Below, one piece after another: positions 21,060 through 31,541 of a stretch of 64,000 bases of DNA. The notes below the pieces were generated by a model. It was not told the origin of the DNA. It did not search any database and worked only from the letters and a program-made list of their open reading frames with translations. Position numbers and translations under genes: made by a program. Origin of the DNA: Podarcis raffonei (Eukaryota; Chordata; Lepidosauria; Squamata; Lacertidae); NCBI RefSeq assembly GCF_027172205.1, contig NC_070616.1, positions 13,568,001-13,632,000 on the forward strand. The letters are read 5' to 3'. Positions within the stretch are counted from its first letter, which is position 1. The number at the start of each line of letters is the position of its first letter.

Positions 21060-21464
21060 TATTGGTTTAAAAGAATAAAAGAAGAATTCCCTGGACGCCT
21101 ATATCCAGATATGAGGCAAATACTTTTTTGGCAAGAGAGCCCCAGCAGAGATTTAAAATGACAAAACATGCAGCAAAGTAAAGCATGGAAATAAAGGCTG
21201 TTAGACCTGTAAAATATCCCTAAGTTTCTTTCCAAAGTTAAAATTGGTTTACTTACTAACTCTTCAAAGGTCAGATTCATATGCTTTTTCCTACAGCAGC
21301 AAGAAAACACAGGCAGTACAACTTAGCTGATGTTGCGTGGCCCCAGCCCCCTCAATCACGGGGGCAAGGCTGTGTACTTGCGAAGATTTATCTCAATACT
21401 ACCATATTAAACAGTTTAAAGATGAAAATGAATAAAAACCAGGTTGCCAAAAATAGAAGTTTCC
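21060..21464. repeat. Unclassified interspersed repeat, copy 1
   Basis: 21130-21310 is clearly related to 55190-55440: shared 'cagagatttaa', 'acaaaacatg / acaaaatatg', 'gcatggaaat', 'cttccaaagtt' in the same order. The minus strand frames of both share the motif FC(H/D)(F/V)KSL(L/Q)G(L/F)S. No known family recognised. Confidence 0.45.
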
Positions 21465-21572
21465 CTGATTCAATTCCCAGCACCTCCAGGTAGGCGAGGG
21501 AATGTCCCCTGGCTGAAACTCTGGAGAGTCATTGTTGCCAAGGGAGTGTAGACAATACTGGGCCAAATGGAC
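21465..21572 (+). mobile_element. tRNA-derived SINE fragment (non-Sauria family)
   Basis: B-box-like 'gattcaattcccagcacctc', then 'ctgaaactctggagagtc' and 'agacaatactgggccaaatg'. This is the SINE family also at 24598, 42528 and 57171. Confidence 0.6.
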
Positions 21573-21599
21573 CATCACCCTGAATTCCCAGGGTAGGTT

Positions 21600-21905
21600 A
21601 CAGAAATTGAAATGTGATATTAAAAACAGTTTGAAGCAACTTAGCAGAAATAAGGTGGGTTCTAAAAATATATGCTTTCAGGTATTTGGGACCTAAGTCA
21701 TTTAGGGTTTCATACAATAATACGAACACCTTGAAATGGAGCTGAAAATGAACTGGCACCCTATGAAGCTCATTTAGAAAAGGGGTTATTCGAGATCTAA
21801 ATGGAACCCCAGCCAGTAATCTGGCTGCTGCATCTTGGACCAATTGAAGTTTCCCAGTTATTTTGAAGATAAATGATGTATAATTTCCCCGGTTTGCATC
21901 ATGTA
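21600..21905 (-). mobile_element. L2-group LINE ORF C-terminal fragment
   Basis: The minus strand frame reads KLQLVQDAAARLLAGV, FLNELHRVPVHFQLHFKV and YETLNDLGPKYL, the post-RT module of L2-group LINEs. Confidence 0.75.
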
Positions 21906-22364
21906 TACAGGTCACCAGTTCCTGTTTCTCTGGGTGCAGGTTTATTTATTTATTTTTTGTTTCATTTTTCACATCTAATCTATTTTTAGCATGTATATTG
22001 TGTGTATGGAGGATAGTTCATTTCTATTCTTTATGTAGGGCTTTCCAATCTCTACAGTGCTCCTCCATCAAGGACGTAGCTTCCCAGCATACCCGCTGAG
22101 ATTTGCGTGCTTTGGCTTTGCTGGTGAAGGCTATTTTCCCTTTGTTTGCCCTTATGAAAGGAACAGAGTCCTCCTCTAGGGCTGAGGGCGCTGGTGGGAA
22201 CTTTGAGCCAACACGTCTTGGTACATGTGACACAGCTTGTGAAACAAGGCAACACTCTTGAATAAAGCTGAATGGCCAAGTATTGTGAGTGGGAAAGAAT
22301 AAATGAAATGTTGGCCTTGAAAGAGGGGTGTTTGTGTGGGTGTGTTTGAATATGAGTTTAAAAC
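21906..22364. other. Stretch without recognisable gene
   Basis: Overlapping minus strand frames near 22024-22279 have no recognised domain. Confidence 0.4.
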
Positions 22365-22556
22365 CGATTGATTGTGTGACTGCAGTACATTATTGCTTCA
22401 GTTTATGGATCAATGGTCTCAATAGATAGATAGGTTGTTTTTAAAAGTCTGGAACGGATTAATCCATTTTGCATTACTTTCTATGGGAAAACGTGTCTTG
22501 GTTTTGTAACGCTTTGGTTTTGGAACAGACTTCCGGAACAGATTAAGTTTGAGACC
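22365..22556. mobile_element. Right part of the 57349-type TA-flanked MITE
   Basis: 'gattgattgtgtgactg', 'atggatcaatggtctcaata', 'aaaagtctggaacggattaa' and 'cagattaagtttgaga' match 57670-57985 in order. The terminal CAAGGTACCACTG is missing. Confidence 0.65.
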
Positions 22557-22590
<34 letters not shown>

Positions 22591-22592
22591 TT
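22557..22592. repeat. (AAT)n microsatellite
   Basis: About eleven AAT units at the junction between a MITE relic and a LINE 3' end; probably the LINE tail. Confidence 0.9.
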
Positions 22593-22890
22593 ATTATTTA
22601 TACCCCACCCATCTGGCTGGGTTTCCCCAGCTGCTCTGGGCGGCTTCCAACAAAGTATTAAAATACAGCGGTCTGTTAAACATTAAAAGCTTCCCTAAAC
22701 ATGGCTGCCTATAGATGTCTTCTAAAAGTCTGGTAGTTGTTCTTCTCTTTGACATCTGGTGGGTGATACCACTGTTCTGTCTTCTTCTTCTTCCTCCTCC
22801 CTGGAAGGGTCAGGATAGGGAGACGGACTCCACCATTTCTCCTCTGCCCAGTCCCTGGCACTATGCTCTGGTTGTACATGTGTGTAAATA
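22593..22890 (-). mobile_element. L2/CR1-group LINE 3' end
   Basis: 'ttatttataccccacccatc', 'gctctgggcggcttccaaca' and 'tagatgtcttctaaaagtct' read on the minus strand as the standard LINE 3' end with an (ATT)n tail. Confidence 0.75.
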
Positions 22891-23740
22891 AAAATATCTT
22901 AAAGGCACCACCGTCTCCATTGACCTTCATGCCAAAGAAACCAAAGTGCAGGCAACCTTGGAGTCTTTTGCCACTCAGAGGTTGGAGGTGCACATAACAG
23001 TCTATAATCCACCACCCAGAATTCAGCCCCAACCACCTCAGGCTCCTCTTGGCTTCAGCCAGGAACGCTGCAACTTTCTGAGATTCCGAGCAAGGCGATG
23101 GAGACGTATTGCTTGTGGCCTGGCGACATGCTGCTGGCATGATTCCCACAGACTCTGGCATTGGTTGTAGCAGAAATTAGCTATTAATCTCCACAACCGC
23201 TTTACCTTGCGACCTTCATTCTGAGAAGGGAAATCTAGCAATAAAGAAATAAAGCGAGTGAGTTCTGTGGTGAAACACTGGGCGAGGAGCCAGGGCATTT
23301 AGAGGAAATGAGGCGATGGGCCAAAGCATCGACTAGACCCTCGGTTCTGATTTTGGATCGCTCCCTGAGCGATGACAGACTCTAGGAGTTCCAGTGTTTA
23401 GCCAGGGTTTGGTTTCCTTGCAAAACTGATGCAGGAATGTGGAGAACTGAACTTAAGGGGGGGGGGGATGAGAAACTGGAGAGAGAGAAAATGAAATTAA
23501 CAGATTTCTCTACTGTAGCATGAAGAGAAGTGGCACATTATTCTGATCAAAAATCAGTCAGAGTGGCTTCAGACCAGAAGTCTGGAGGATGGAATTCCTA
23601 GTGAATGGCCCTGTTTCCCGTAGTGCCCTTTCAGCCACCATTTTTCCTGGACCTAGCAAGTGTCAGGACTTGGAATCATAGAATTATAGAGTTGGACTTA
23701 TTTAGGAGTTGAAAATGGACTGCCCATTTGACTCCCCTAT
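22891..23740. other. Mostly unrecognised stretch
   Basis: Unique-looking to about 23660, with a G run at 23457-23468. A minus strand CR1 3' end fragment lies at 23675-23700 ('aatcatagaattatagagtt'). No convincing coding exon. Confidence 0.4.
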
Positions 23741-24004
23741 TGTTAAGTTGTGGGTGAGCGTATCAGACGACACAGCGATTCTTCAAACAGCTCTTGTTTA
23801 TTCACAGGTCAGAAAAGAACTGAACTGAAGGGTTCAGCCAGCCTGCTTATATAGAGCTCCACTAGAATGCAACAGTAACCATTTTCTGTAACTATCCAAT
23901 CACTGAACGTCACTTTCAATCCCTTATTTGCATATGTGGACCTGAGTGAAGACTACCTACAGTAACCCCCTGCTGGCCCAGGGTGAGAACTTCAGTACAT
24001 AACA
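23741..24004 (-). mobile_element. Solo LTR of a retroviral/LTR retrotransposon element
   Basis: Bounded by TGTTAAG... and ...ATAACA (TG/CA ends) and flanked by the 5-base duplication CCTAT. On the minus strand it has a TATATAAGC box, then AATAAA, then a U5-like end. No internal coding region is attached, so it is a fossil solo LTR. It sits against a CR1/L3 copy. Superfamily (Gypsy or ERV) is not resolved. Confidence 0.8.
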
Positions 24005-24550
24005 CCTATGGTCAACTCCCCTATGAAGAAAGGTTGTAGGTTTTTGGACCATTTCATTTAGAGAAAAGGTAAGAGGCGACAAGACAAAGGATTATAAAAT
24101 TAGGCATGGCATGGAGAAAGTGGATAGAGAATTTTTTCCACTCCCTCTCTTCTAACTAGAACTCACGGATATCCCAGGAAGCTGAATGTTGGAAGACTCG
24201 TGACATATAAGAGAAAGTCCTTCTTCACGCAGCACAGAGTTAAATGCTAGAATTCCCTCCCAAAGGAGACAGGGATAGGCACCAACTTGGATGGCTTTAA
24301 AATAGGTTTAGGAAATTAATGGAGGAGAAAGCTCTCAATGGCCACTAACCACAATGGCTATGCTCTTCCTCCATGGCGATGGTGATGCTTCTGAATTCCA
24401 TTTGCTGGAAACACAGGAGGAGAGAGGGCTCTTGTGCTTGGGTCTTGCTTGAAGGTTTCCCACAGGCATCTGGTTGGCCAATGTGAGAATAGGATGCTGA
24501 ATTAGATGGACACTGGCCTGATCCAGGAGGTGGTTCTTCTGTTCTTACAC
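24005..24550 (+). mobile_element. CR1/L3-type LINE 3' end
   Basis: 'cccctatgaagaaaggttgt', 'gaagctgaatgttggaag', 'cacaatggctatgctcttcc', 'cactggcctgatccagg' occur in family order. Confidence 0.8.
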
Positions 24551-24597
24551 CCACTGCTTGTCTTGTCTTCAGGGTAAATGACTTAAGAGGAATATTC

Positions 24598-24735
24598 ATA
24601 GGAAACTGCCCTTGTTGGACATTGACCCATCTATCTCAGCATCATCTACACTGACCAGCAGCAGCTCTCCAGGGTTTCAGAGATGTCATCCAGTATTATC
24701 TATGAGGATGAGGATGTTGATGCACGCAAAGCAGA
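24598..24735 (-). mobile_element. tRNA-derived SINE fragment (non-Sauria family)
   Basis: Minus strand 3' part: 'aggaaactgcccttgttgg', 'atctcagcatcatctacact', 'gctctccagggtttcagag'. Confidence 0.55.
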
Positions 24736-25611
24736 TTGTCTAATCCTGTGCTATGGACACCCCTAGACTTGGGAATCTTCTACTGCATTTAAAGGGACTT
24801 TGAGATTGTCTCCTTTTGGAAATGTGGTTGATCTGATATAACAACATGAACAGAAGTTTCAGCAAACCTGCAGACGGAACAGCAGGTGCTTTAAAGTTCT
24901 GAAGAAACATCAGGAGGGGCAAGATTGGCCCAGGGTCAATGTGGGTGGGTTGCCGCGGTAACAATGACTTGCCCTCCTTTGTGAAATCTCTTGCTTCTCA
25001 CTTAAAAGTCACCAGCTATAGGTGTCCATTGTGGGTTAGTGAGGAGAGATCAGGAGAGATAGAGGTGTGGATGCGGTTGGCAGAAGGAGATTTAGGAGAG
25101 GCTGTGGATTTGGATTTTCTCATTTTGACTTTTATTTGATTTATTTGATTTTTTAAATCTGATTTTAATTGTTTTAATTTTTAGTTTAATTTTAATTGTT
25201 TCTATTTTTTATTTTAATATTTTTAAACTTTTGTTCTTTATTTTAATACTTTATTTTAATTTTATACACACACACTCTTTTGTTCTTTATTTTAATTTTT
25301 TAATTTTTATTTTAATATTTTGTATTTTCCATTTTTATTTTAGTGCACACCTGTGTATATTATATTCATTTTGTATATAGAGGGATAGGTAGAGTTAGTT
25401 GGGTAGTGTAGACAGGAGGGAGGGACTTTTTCTGGACACCATGTTCAGACTGTAAGTAGGATTTCTTCCCCTTCTCTTTGTCTCCTGGGGTGGGGCCCTG
25501 GGGTCCCCTCCACAGCCTCAGCCCCCTGAAATCGTCTTGGCCAGTAGCTCCCGTCCCGAAGAGCTCAGCTCCTCCACACTCTTTCCCATTTCCTCTCTTC
25601 TCCCATCTCAT
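24736..25611. other. Stretch without recognisable gene, containing a T/A low-complexity tract
   Basis: 25125-25345 consists of TTTTAATTT-type runs. Flanking parts have no recognisable repeat or exon. Confidence 0.45.
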
Positions 25612-25835
25612 CAATTACATTCATTATTTACATTCATAGGCCAGCTATCCTCCAAGGAGCTCAAGATGGCATACATGGTTCTCCCCACCACCAGTTTTTA
25701 CCCTCACATGAATCCTGCGAAGTAGGCTAGGCTGAGGGAAAGAAGACTGGCGAAGGTCAATCAGTGAGCTTCATGGGGATTTGAACCCTGGCCTTCCAGG
25801 TCCTCCTAGTCCAGCACTCTAACCGCTACATGTCT
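25612..25835 (-). mobile_element. MIR-like SINE, near full length
   Basis: Minus strand: tRNA head at the upper end ('agcggttagagtgctggact'), body 'tcactgattgaccttcgcc', 3' end 'gaatgtaaataatgaatgta'. Confidence 0.75.
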
Positions 25836-26044
25836 CCCCGCCTCCATCTTCCATCTCTCCAACGATCAAGCCTAATAGGCATTCTCCCCCCTTTCTGTGG
25901 GTCCCTCTGTCTCTAAGCAAGACTCTACCACCTTCTTCTCTCAGCTGCCCAACACTCTTCTGCTCATCTTCTTGAACCCATCTAGCGGACTCCTCCCTCT
26001 CTGGGCAGGGCTGTCCTCAAAAAACTAGGCAGAGGCACCCTTTA

Positions 26045-26775
26045 AATGCTGGCAATGCTTCTCTCTTTTTTTTAAAGATGTTTATTAAAATTTTCAAAGT
26101 TAATACAATAAAGATATAAAAAATCAAAAAGAAAAAGGGAAAAAATACGAAAAAACAGAACAAAAAAAGATACATAAAAATTAAAAACACATTAAGTTCA
26201 CAATAATTTACTTTCATTGACATATTTTCCCGACCTCCTCATACCTCCCCTTTTTGTATTCCAATTCAAATTATTGAATATTTCTGTAGATAATCCTTAA
26301 ATTTCTTCCAATCTTCTTCTGCCGACTCTTCTCCCTGGTCACAGATTCTGCCAGTCATTTCTGCCAATCCCATGTAATCGATCATCTTCAACTGCCGTTC
26401 TTCCAGAGTGGGCAAATCCTGTGTCTTCCAGTACTTTGCAATAAGTATTCTTGCTGCTGTTGTGGCATACATAAAAAAAGTTCTATCCTTCTTTGGCACC
26501 TGTTGGCCGACTATGCCTAGAAGAAAGGCCTCTGGTTTCTTCAGGAAGGTATATTTAAATACCTTTTTTAGTTCATTATAAATCATTTCCCAGAAAGCCT
26601 TAATCCTTGGGCACGTCCACCAAAGGTGAAAGAATGTACCTTCACTTTCCTTACATTTCCAGCATTTATTATCGGGCAAGTGATAAATTTTTGCCAGCTT
26701 GACTGGGGTCATGTACCACCTGTATATCATTTTCCTTTGGGGTGGAGTGTTGCAATCCCTCACGGGATATAGCAT
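26045..26775 (-). mobile_element. L1 LINE 3' end with preserved ORF2 C-terminus
   Basis: The minus strand frame 26775-26266 is open for 169 codons. It includes the ORF2 C-terminal cysteine/histidine knuckle (CWKCKESEGTFFHLWWTCP), then ARILIAKYWKTQDLPT and TGRICDQGEES. The 3' UTR with poly(A)-like tail runs down to about 26045. The element is 5' truncated near 26776. It looks younger than the other L1 pieces but has no RT or endonuclease domain. Confidence 0.85.
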
Positions 26776-27377
26776 AGCAGGAAAAGGAGAACAAAGGCCT
26801 GTTTAGTCTAGTGGCCAACCAGATGTCTCCAGGAAGCCCACAAGGAATAGCCCAATCCTGTTGGTTGTCCTCTAAAAGGTGGCTTCAGTGGTACCTCCTC
26901 CAGACCTGGAAGTTCTACATACTGTAGCTATTTCAGATCATAACCGTAAATACTCTCCTCTTCCTCCATGAATAGGTGTGACCCCCTCTTTCCAACCTTG
27001 CAAGCCAGTTGTCCTTTGCACATCTTTCGGCTGCCAATTTCACAAACCAATTAAGTGTTATGTGAAGAAGTGCCCATCAATGTTAATGAATGACCCAAAG
27101 CTCTGCTATTCGATGGGGCAAAAACCTCCCCCGTCTCCCTATTTGTTTTATTTGTTTGTTTTGTAAAATTTATATACCACTTTATTGTATATATATGAAA
27201 AACAAAAACCTCTGAGCAGTTTACAAGAAGGTAAAACAATGTAGGTGTTATATGTCAACAAGACCTTCCTCCTGTCAGCAATCACATTGCAGCATCCTGC
27301 ACTAACTGCAGCTTTCATTCAATGGCAGAAAGATGGAAGGAATTGGTAGAGATGTGCAGGCAGTTCTCTTTTTAAAT
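26776..27377. other. Stretch without recognisable gene
   Basis: Unique-looking with a LINE-tail-like bit at 27145-27235 ('aatttatataccactttatt'). No coding exon recognised. Confidence 0.4.
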
Positions 27378-28015
27378 AATAATAATAATAATAATTTTTA
27401 TTGATTTTTGCACAAATTTTCCAATGTAACAACTCCAAAACCACATAACAAATCTTTGGCTATCACAGGCTAAGACTTCCTTCAACCCCTTCTAATGGTT
27501 TTCTAAATTTCTTTCTAATTTTGCATTTTATTACCATGCTTATTGCTGTAAATCCAATCTTACATCAGTTAATCTTAGTCCTTTTCACACTAATTTATAT
27601 AGTCCTCCTTATAAAACTTCCTGTAATCCTACAAGCGGTGTTAGGTAATTACAGTTATCTTTCAAATACAACTGCCAACCTAGCAGTTCGAAAGCACGTC
27701 AAAGTGCAAGTAGATAAATAGGTACCGCTCCAGCGGGAAGGTAAACGGCGTTTCCGTGCACTGCTCTGGTTCGCCAGAAGCGGCTTAGTCATGCTGGCCA
27801 CATGACCCAGAAGCTGTACGCCGGCTCCCTCGGCCAATAAAGCGAGAGGAGCGCCATAACCACAGAGTCGGCCACGAATGGACCTAATGGCCAGGGGTCC
27901 CTTTACCTTTTACTTCAAATGCAACATAAATTTCTTCCAGTCCTTTAGGAAAGTCTGGTCATGCTGGTTTCGAATTTTTCCTGTTAGTCGTGCCAGCAAT
28001 TCTCTGTTAGGCTAA
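27378..28015 (-). mobile_element. L1 LINE 3' end interrupted by a SINE
   Basis: Covers 27378-27670 (3' UTR with AAT tail) and 27913-28015, where the minus strand encodes LTARLTGKIRN and TFLKDWKKFMLHLK. The SINE in between is bounded by TTCAAATACAAC and TTCAAATGCAAC. Confidence 0.7.
27671..27912 (+). mobile_element. Sauria/ACA-type SINE, 5' truncated
   Basis: Starts at 'gccaacctagcagttcgaaa', has the full body and CCTTTACC tail. The tRNA-like head is missing. The 11-12 base flanking duplication shows insertion into the L1. Confidence 0.85.
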
Positions 28016-28841
28016 ACGTATTTCTGTCCTGCATCATCTCTTCTAGGCTCAGGCAACTGAGAAATTTTATGAACATCAAGAGGAGCAACAAAGTGGCACC
28101 ACTCCAGCGCCAGGTGAGCAAGTGCCCTGCCATGCACCGCCGCCATTTTTGGGAAGGGAAGGGCAGGAATACGCTAGGGAGGCAGCTCAGGGTATAGGAT
28201 TTGTGGGGGAGGGGAAGCTAGTAAAAAAATAAGAGCTAGACTGCTGGATCCGACCCAAGGCTTATCTGGTCCAGCATCTGGAAACCCACTCCAGTGGCCA
28301 GCCAGCTTTGTGGGGTCTGATGAAGATGCTATTGACTGAGAAAGGAAAAAATGCATTTCCAGTGGAAGCAGGAGGCAGAGGCAGCTGATTGGACAGGGCT
28401 GGGTGACAGTTGTCAGTTGGAGGGCCACATTCGCTTGTGAGCCACATTCTGGGGGCTGCAGGCCAAGACTAGCCCCCAAGGCCTGGGGTTTGCCAGCCCT
28501 GTAGTAGGAGTGTAGAAGCAGGGAAATCAAGAAGATTCTTGGAATAATCTTGGAAGCTGCTGAAGGACAAACTAACTTGTCCCCATGTCCTTCTCTTGTT
28601 GCAGTTGTGCCAAAGCTCTTCCAAGGCTTTTCCAGAGCCTGAGATTAGTACTGGGGGAAACAAAAGAGTAGGGACTGGATCCCTCAGACCCTCTGCCCAC
28701 TGACTGTGGTCTTTGCCCCCAATTCTGCAGTCTCTGAAGTGGAAAAGCCCTCACCTATGAACTAAGAGCCTGACTTTTGCCATTTTAGCCACTGGACCTT
28801 GAAAAGCTGTTTCTTTTAATGGATAAGGGTTGTGGTGGTAG
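28016..28841 (+). other. Stretch with two weak exon candidates and a CR1 fragment
   Basis: 28047-28113 lies between TCTAG and GTGAGC and could encode LRNFMNIKRSNKVAPLQRQ. A second acceptor (TTCTCTTGTTGCAG) ends at 28604 and opens a frame of about 32 codons to a stop. Neither can be tied to a known protein or to the exon block that follows. 28225-28300 is a minus strand CR1/L3 end, and 28395-28500 is an unclassified repeat. Treat the exon calls as speculative. Confidence 0.25.
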
Positions 28842-29343
28842 TGTAGCCTTTTTAGGCCTTTTTCACGGGTAGGAAGAGCATTGCGCCCGGGGAAGGGAAG
28901 AAGGAGTCAACAGAGACACCAAAGGGTTAAACCAGAGAAAGAGCTGTTTATTCTACCTTCCGGGCTGGTAGAAGGATCATTCACAGCAAGCACAAACCGA
29001 AAACATTTTACAAGCAGGTTTTATCCATTTTTTTCAAATCCCCCTTCTCTCCCAATCTCCTGAATTTGCATAGAATTGTTTCTCTCTCTTGTTCTACTGG
29101 CGCAGTTCCTGGATAAAGTTGCAACAAGCTATGTGCGGCCGGCAAGGTCAAAGGCCTGGGAAGCACATTGTTCTTCTCAACTACCTTTGTTACAGCAGAG
29201 CAAAATGCTTAGCTAATGCTTTTAACTACTGAGAAAGTAATTTTGAAACATCTTGAGGCTTGAGGCCTGGTTTGAGGCTTGAGGCCTGGTTGGGGGGGTG
29301 ACTACACAGGCTTAGGTGGGGTCACCCATCCTCACCTCCTTCA
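28842..29343 (-). mobile_element. Solo LTR (ERV class I-like), 502 bases
   Basis: Bounded by TGTAGCC... and ...CTCCTTCA and flanked by the 4-base duplication GTAG on both sides. On the minus strand it has AATAAA near 28950 followed by a U5-like end. A 4-base duplication with TG/CA ends fits gamma-like (class I) endogenous retroviruses. It is a fossil with no internal region. Confidence 0.8.
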
Positions 29344-29385
29344 GTAGCGCAGAGCTCTGGGATAAGCTTGGTGTGGGGAACAGCG

Positions 29386-29472
29386 GTCGCCAATGATAAG
29401 AAGCTGAGGGAACTGGCTGCCAGCAGCATATCTTCGCTGCTGGCTTATGCCAAAAGGTTCCCTGACCTCAAA
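29386..29472 (+). CDS. Exon-like segment A' of an unidentified gene (copy 1)
   Basis: The open frame reads KKLRELAASSISSLLAYAKR and ends at a good donor (AAA before GTAAGC). Sequence homologous to the intact segment at 30758 begins only at about 29386, so its own acceptor and first residues differ; a solo LTR ends 43 bases upstream. The frame is helical and Ala/Ser/Leu-rich. No function is claimed; the segment may be part of a decayed gene. Confidence 0.35.
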
Positions 29473-29809
29473 GTAAGCAGCTCACTTTTGTTTACTCATT
29501 TCTTTGAATACTTCTACCCCCGCCCTCCAAGAGGCTCCCAAAGCAACTAATGCAAATAATGTGTGCCCCTGGAGTGTCAGGATGATGCCAGAGGCATGTC
29601 CGGCCCTCTTCCCTGGTGCTGCCCTTCCACCTCTGCCCAGGAGGCTGCAGGGCCCATGGAGGTCCTCTGGGGCAAGGGATTGGGCCCAAGCCTGAGGGAG
29701 ACCAGTCTTTCCTGGCTTGGGCCTGCTTGTGGGCCCTCTTGCACCTTTTAATGGTGGGTTTTGTAGTGTCACAAAAGGCGTCTCATCCAGCTTTCTCTTT
29801 CCTCTGCAG

Positions 29810-29858
29810 AAGACAATAGCCCGACACAGGTCCCGTGTTCAGCCAGCACCTGAGGAAG
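29810..29858 (+). CDS. Exon-like segment B (copy 1)
   Basis: Bounded by TTTCCTCTGCAG and GTAAAC. In the frame continued from segment A it reads KTIARHRSRVQPAPEE and leaves one base over, which fits segment C. It is short, basic then acidic. Confidence 0.45.
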
Positions 29859-30125
29859 GTAAACGAATCTCCACACCTTGAGTATGCAGAGTGTGTCCAC
29901 GGAGCTGACATTTCACTTATTAGCTTCATTGTTTGTGCCGAAAAAGACATCCCAGGCCTTCTTGCTGTGTTTGCTGTGCCTTGCAGGCCTTTTCCACTTG
30001 GCCTGAAAAGGCAGGGCCCTGACTGACGCCAGCTGAGGTGACTGAACCCTTGGGTTTGGGTATTGTTTAGTGGGTTTTGTTGAGAGGGCTGCTAATTCAA
30101 ATCTCTCTTTTTCATTCTCTTCCAG

Positions 30126-30151
30126 ATGACATAATTATTGAAGATCTGTAG
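30126..30151 (+). CDS. Terminal exon-like segment C (copy 1)
   Basis: Follows a strong acceptor (TTTTTCATTCTCTTCCAG) and reads DDIIIEDL then TAG in the phase left by segment B. An acidic/hydrophobic string of this kind resembles a SUMO-interacting motif, but that is only a resemblance. I could not identify the protein. Confidence 0.45.
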
Positions 30152-30757
30152 GGTTTCCGGTTCTGGTCTCTGCCATGGTAACGTCTCCCCATTCTGGGAC
30201 CAGACTCAGACAGAGGGGAGGGGGGTTACCTGAGGCTGTAAAACCCTCCGAAAACCCCTAAAGCCAGTTGGGGGACAAGGGCACCTGTGGATGTCTTTGT
30301 GCCTGTTCCTGCTGCTGAAGAAGCAAGGGGGTTAAGATGCTGTGTCTCAAGCCCTCCGCCGCTGAGGCAGTCTCCAAGTCCGCCATTGCAAGAGGCAGAG
30401 CTCCTTCACAATTTGGAATATTGGATCAAAATTAAAGGTGCCTCCAGAGATGTGGACAGTGAGCTGTAATCTGAATGAGACTATCGAGATTGAGGGATGA
30501 AATGTGAGGGTCCTGCCTTGATTAAAACTGGAGAGAAGAGAGGAGAACTTTTTATTATTAATTTTATTATTATTATTTAAAGTCAGTGAGGCCCTGTATG
30601 ATGGCAGTCTGGTGCTGCTACTGAATGTTTAAGTGTCCTGATGGCCTCAGGGGTTGTTAAGGACTTCAAGAAACTCCATTGGGGCAGGCAGGGGGGCAGT
30701 GCTTGGCATCTTTGGCTCAAACTGGCCCCCTGACTGAGGTGCTCTTTCCTCCCGCAG
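30152..30757. other. Non-coding part of duplicated block and unique spacer
   Basis: 30152-30585 is shared with copy 2 (31755-32154) and ends in an AT-rich TTATTATT tract. In copy 2 it runs on into L1-like DNA, so it may itself be an L1 5' region. 30586-30757 is single copy and leads to the acceptor of segment A. Confidence 0.4.
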
Positions 30758-30862
30758 GACCTCAGACGTTACGCAGCCGCCAATGGTAAGAAGCTGAGGG
30801 AACTGGCGGCCAGCAGCGTATCTTCGCTGCTGGCCTATGCCAAAAGGTTCCCCAACCTCAAA
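30758..30862 (+). CDS. Exon-like segment A of an unidentified gene (copy 2)
   Basis: A 105-base, 35-codon segment between a good acceptor (CTCTTTCCTCCCGCAG) and GTAAGT, phase 0 at both ends. It begins DLRRYAAANGKKLRELAASS and ends AYAKRFPNLK. Codon choice and the mostly silent or conservative differences from copy 1 look protein-like. It is probably the best-preserved first exon of the block. Confidence 0.45.
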
Positions 30863-30907
30863 GTAAGTAGCTCACTTTTGTTTACTTGTTTCTTTGAATA
30901 CTTCCAC

Positions 30908-31266
30908 TGGCGCTCTGCTCCAATGTCCTAACCCCCTCAGGTAGAAAGGAATGCAAAGAGATAACGCGCAGCGGTGTGTTGCTTAGAAAGAGTCCTTTGT
31001 TTTGAGACTAATGAATGGGTAATGAAGGAAATACCATACATGGTATAATTAGTATTATGTTGTAACTTCAGTTTGGAGGAACTTTATGCATATGTATTGC
31101 TTTAACAGATAACAGCTACGTATATTAAGGAGGCCCCACCCTTTTGGGGCTTGCTCAGCTTTTGGAGAGTAACCCACTGAGCCTTTATCACTAGCAATAA
31201 ACACCCTTTGCTTTCTCACTGCTGCGTGGAGATTTCCTTTAGCCTCAAACGTTGATTTTTGCAACA
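30908..31266 (+). mobile_element. Solo LTR (ERV class I-like), 359 bases
   Basis: Bounded by TGGCGC... and ...GCAACA and flanked by the 4-base duplication CCAC. The homologous site in copy 1 (near 29517) is empty, giving an internal control. On the + strand there is AATAAA near 31195 and a U5-like pyrimidine-rich end. It is a fossil without internal genes. Confidence 0.85.
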
Positions 31267-31541
31267 CCACCTCCACCCTCCAGGAGGCTCCCAAAGCAAC
31301 TGATGCAAATAATGTGGCGTGTGTCCCTGGGGTGTCAGGATGATGCCAGAGGCATGTAGTGCTGCCCTTCCACCTCTGCCCAGGAGGCTGCAGGGCCTCT
31401 GGGGCAAGGGATTGGGCCCAAGCCTGAGGGAGGCCAGTCTTTCCTGGCTTGGGCCTGCTTGTGGGCCCTCTTGCACCTGTTAATGGTGGGTTTTGTAGTG
31501 TCACAAAAGACATCTGATCCAGCTTTCTCTTTCCTCTGCAG

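Larger units (their letters stand above)
29386..30585 (+). repeat. Tandem duplication, copy 1
   Basis: Aligns in order with 30758-32154 at roughly 90-92 percent identity by eye. It contains exon-like segments at 29386, 29810 and 30126. Copy 2 lacks the part around 30010-30180 and has an extra LTR. Confidence 0.8.
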
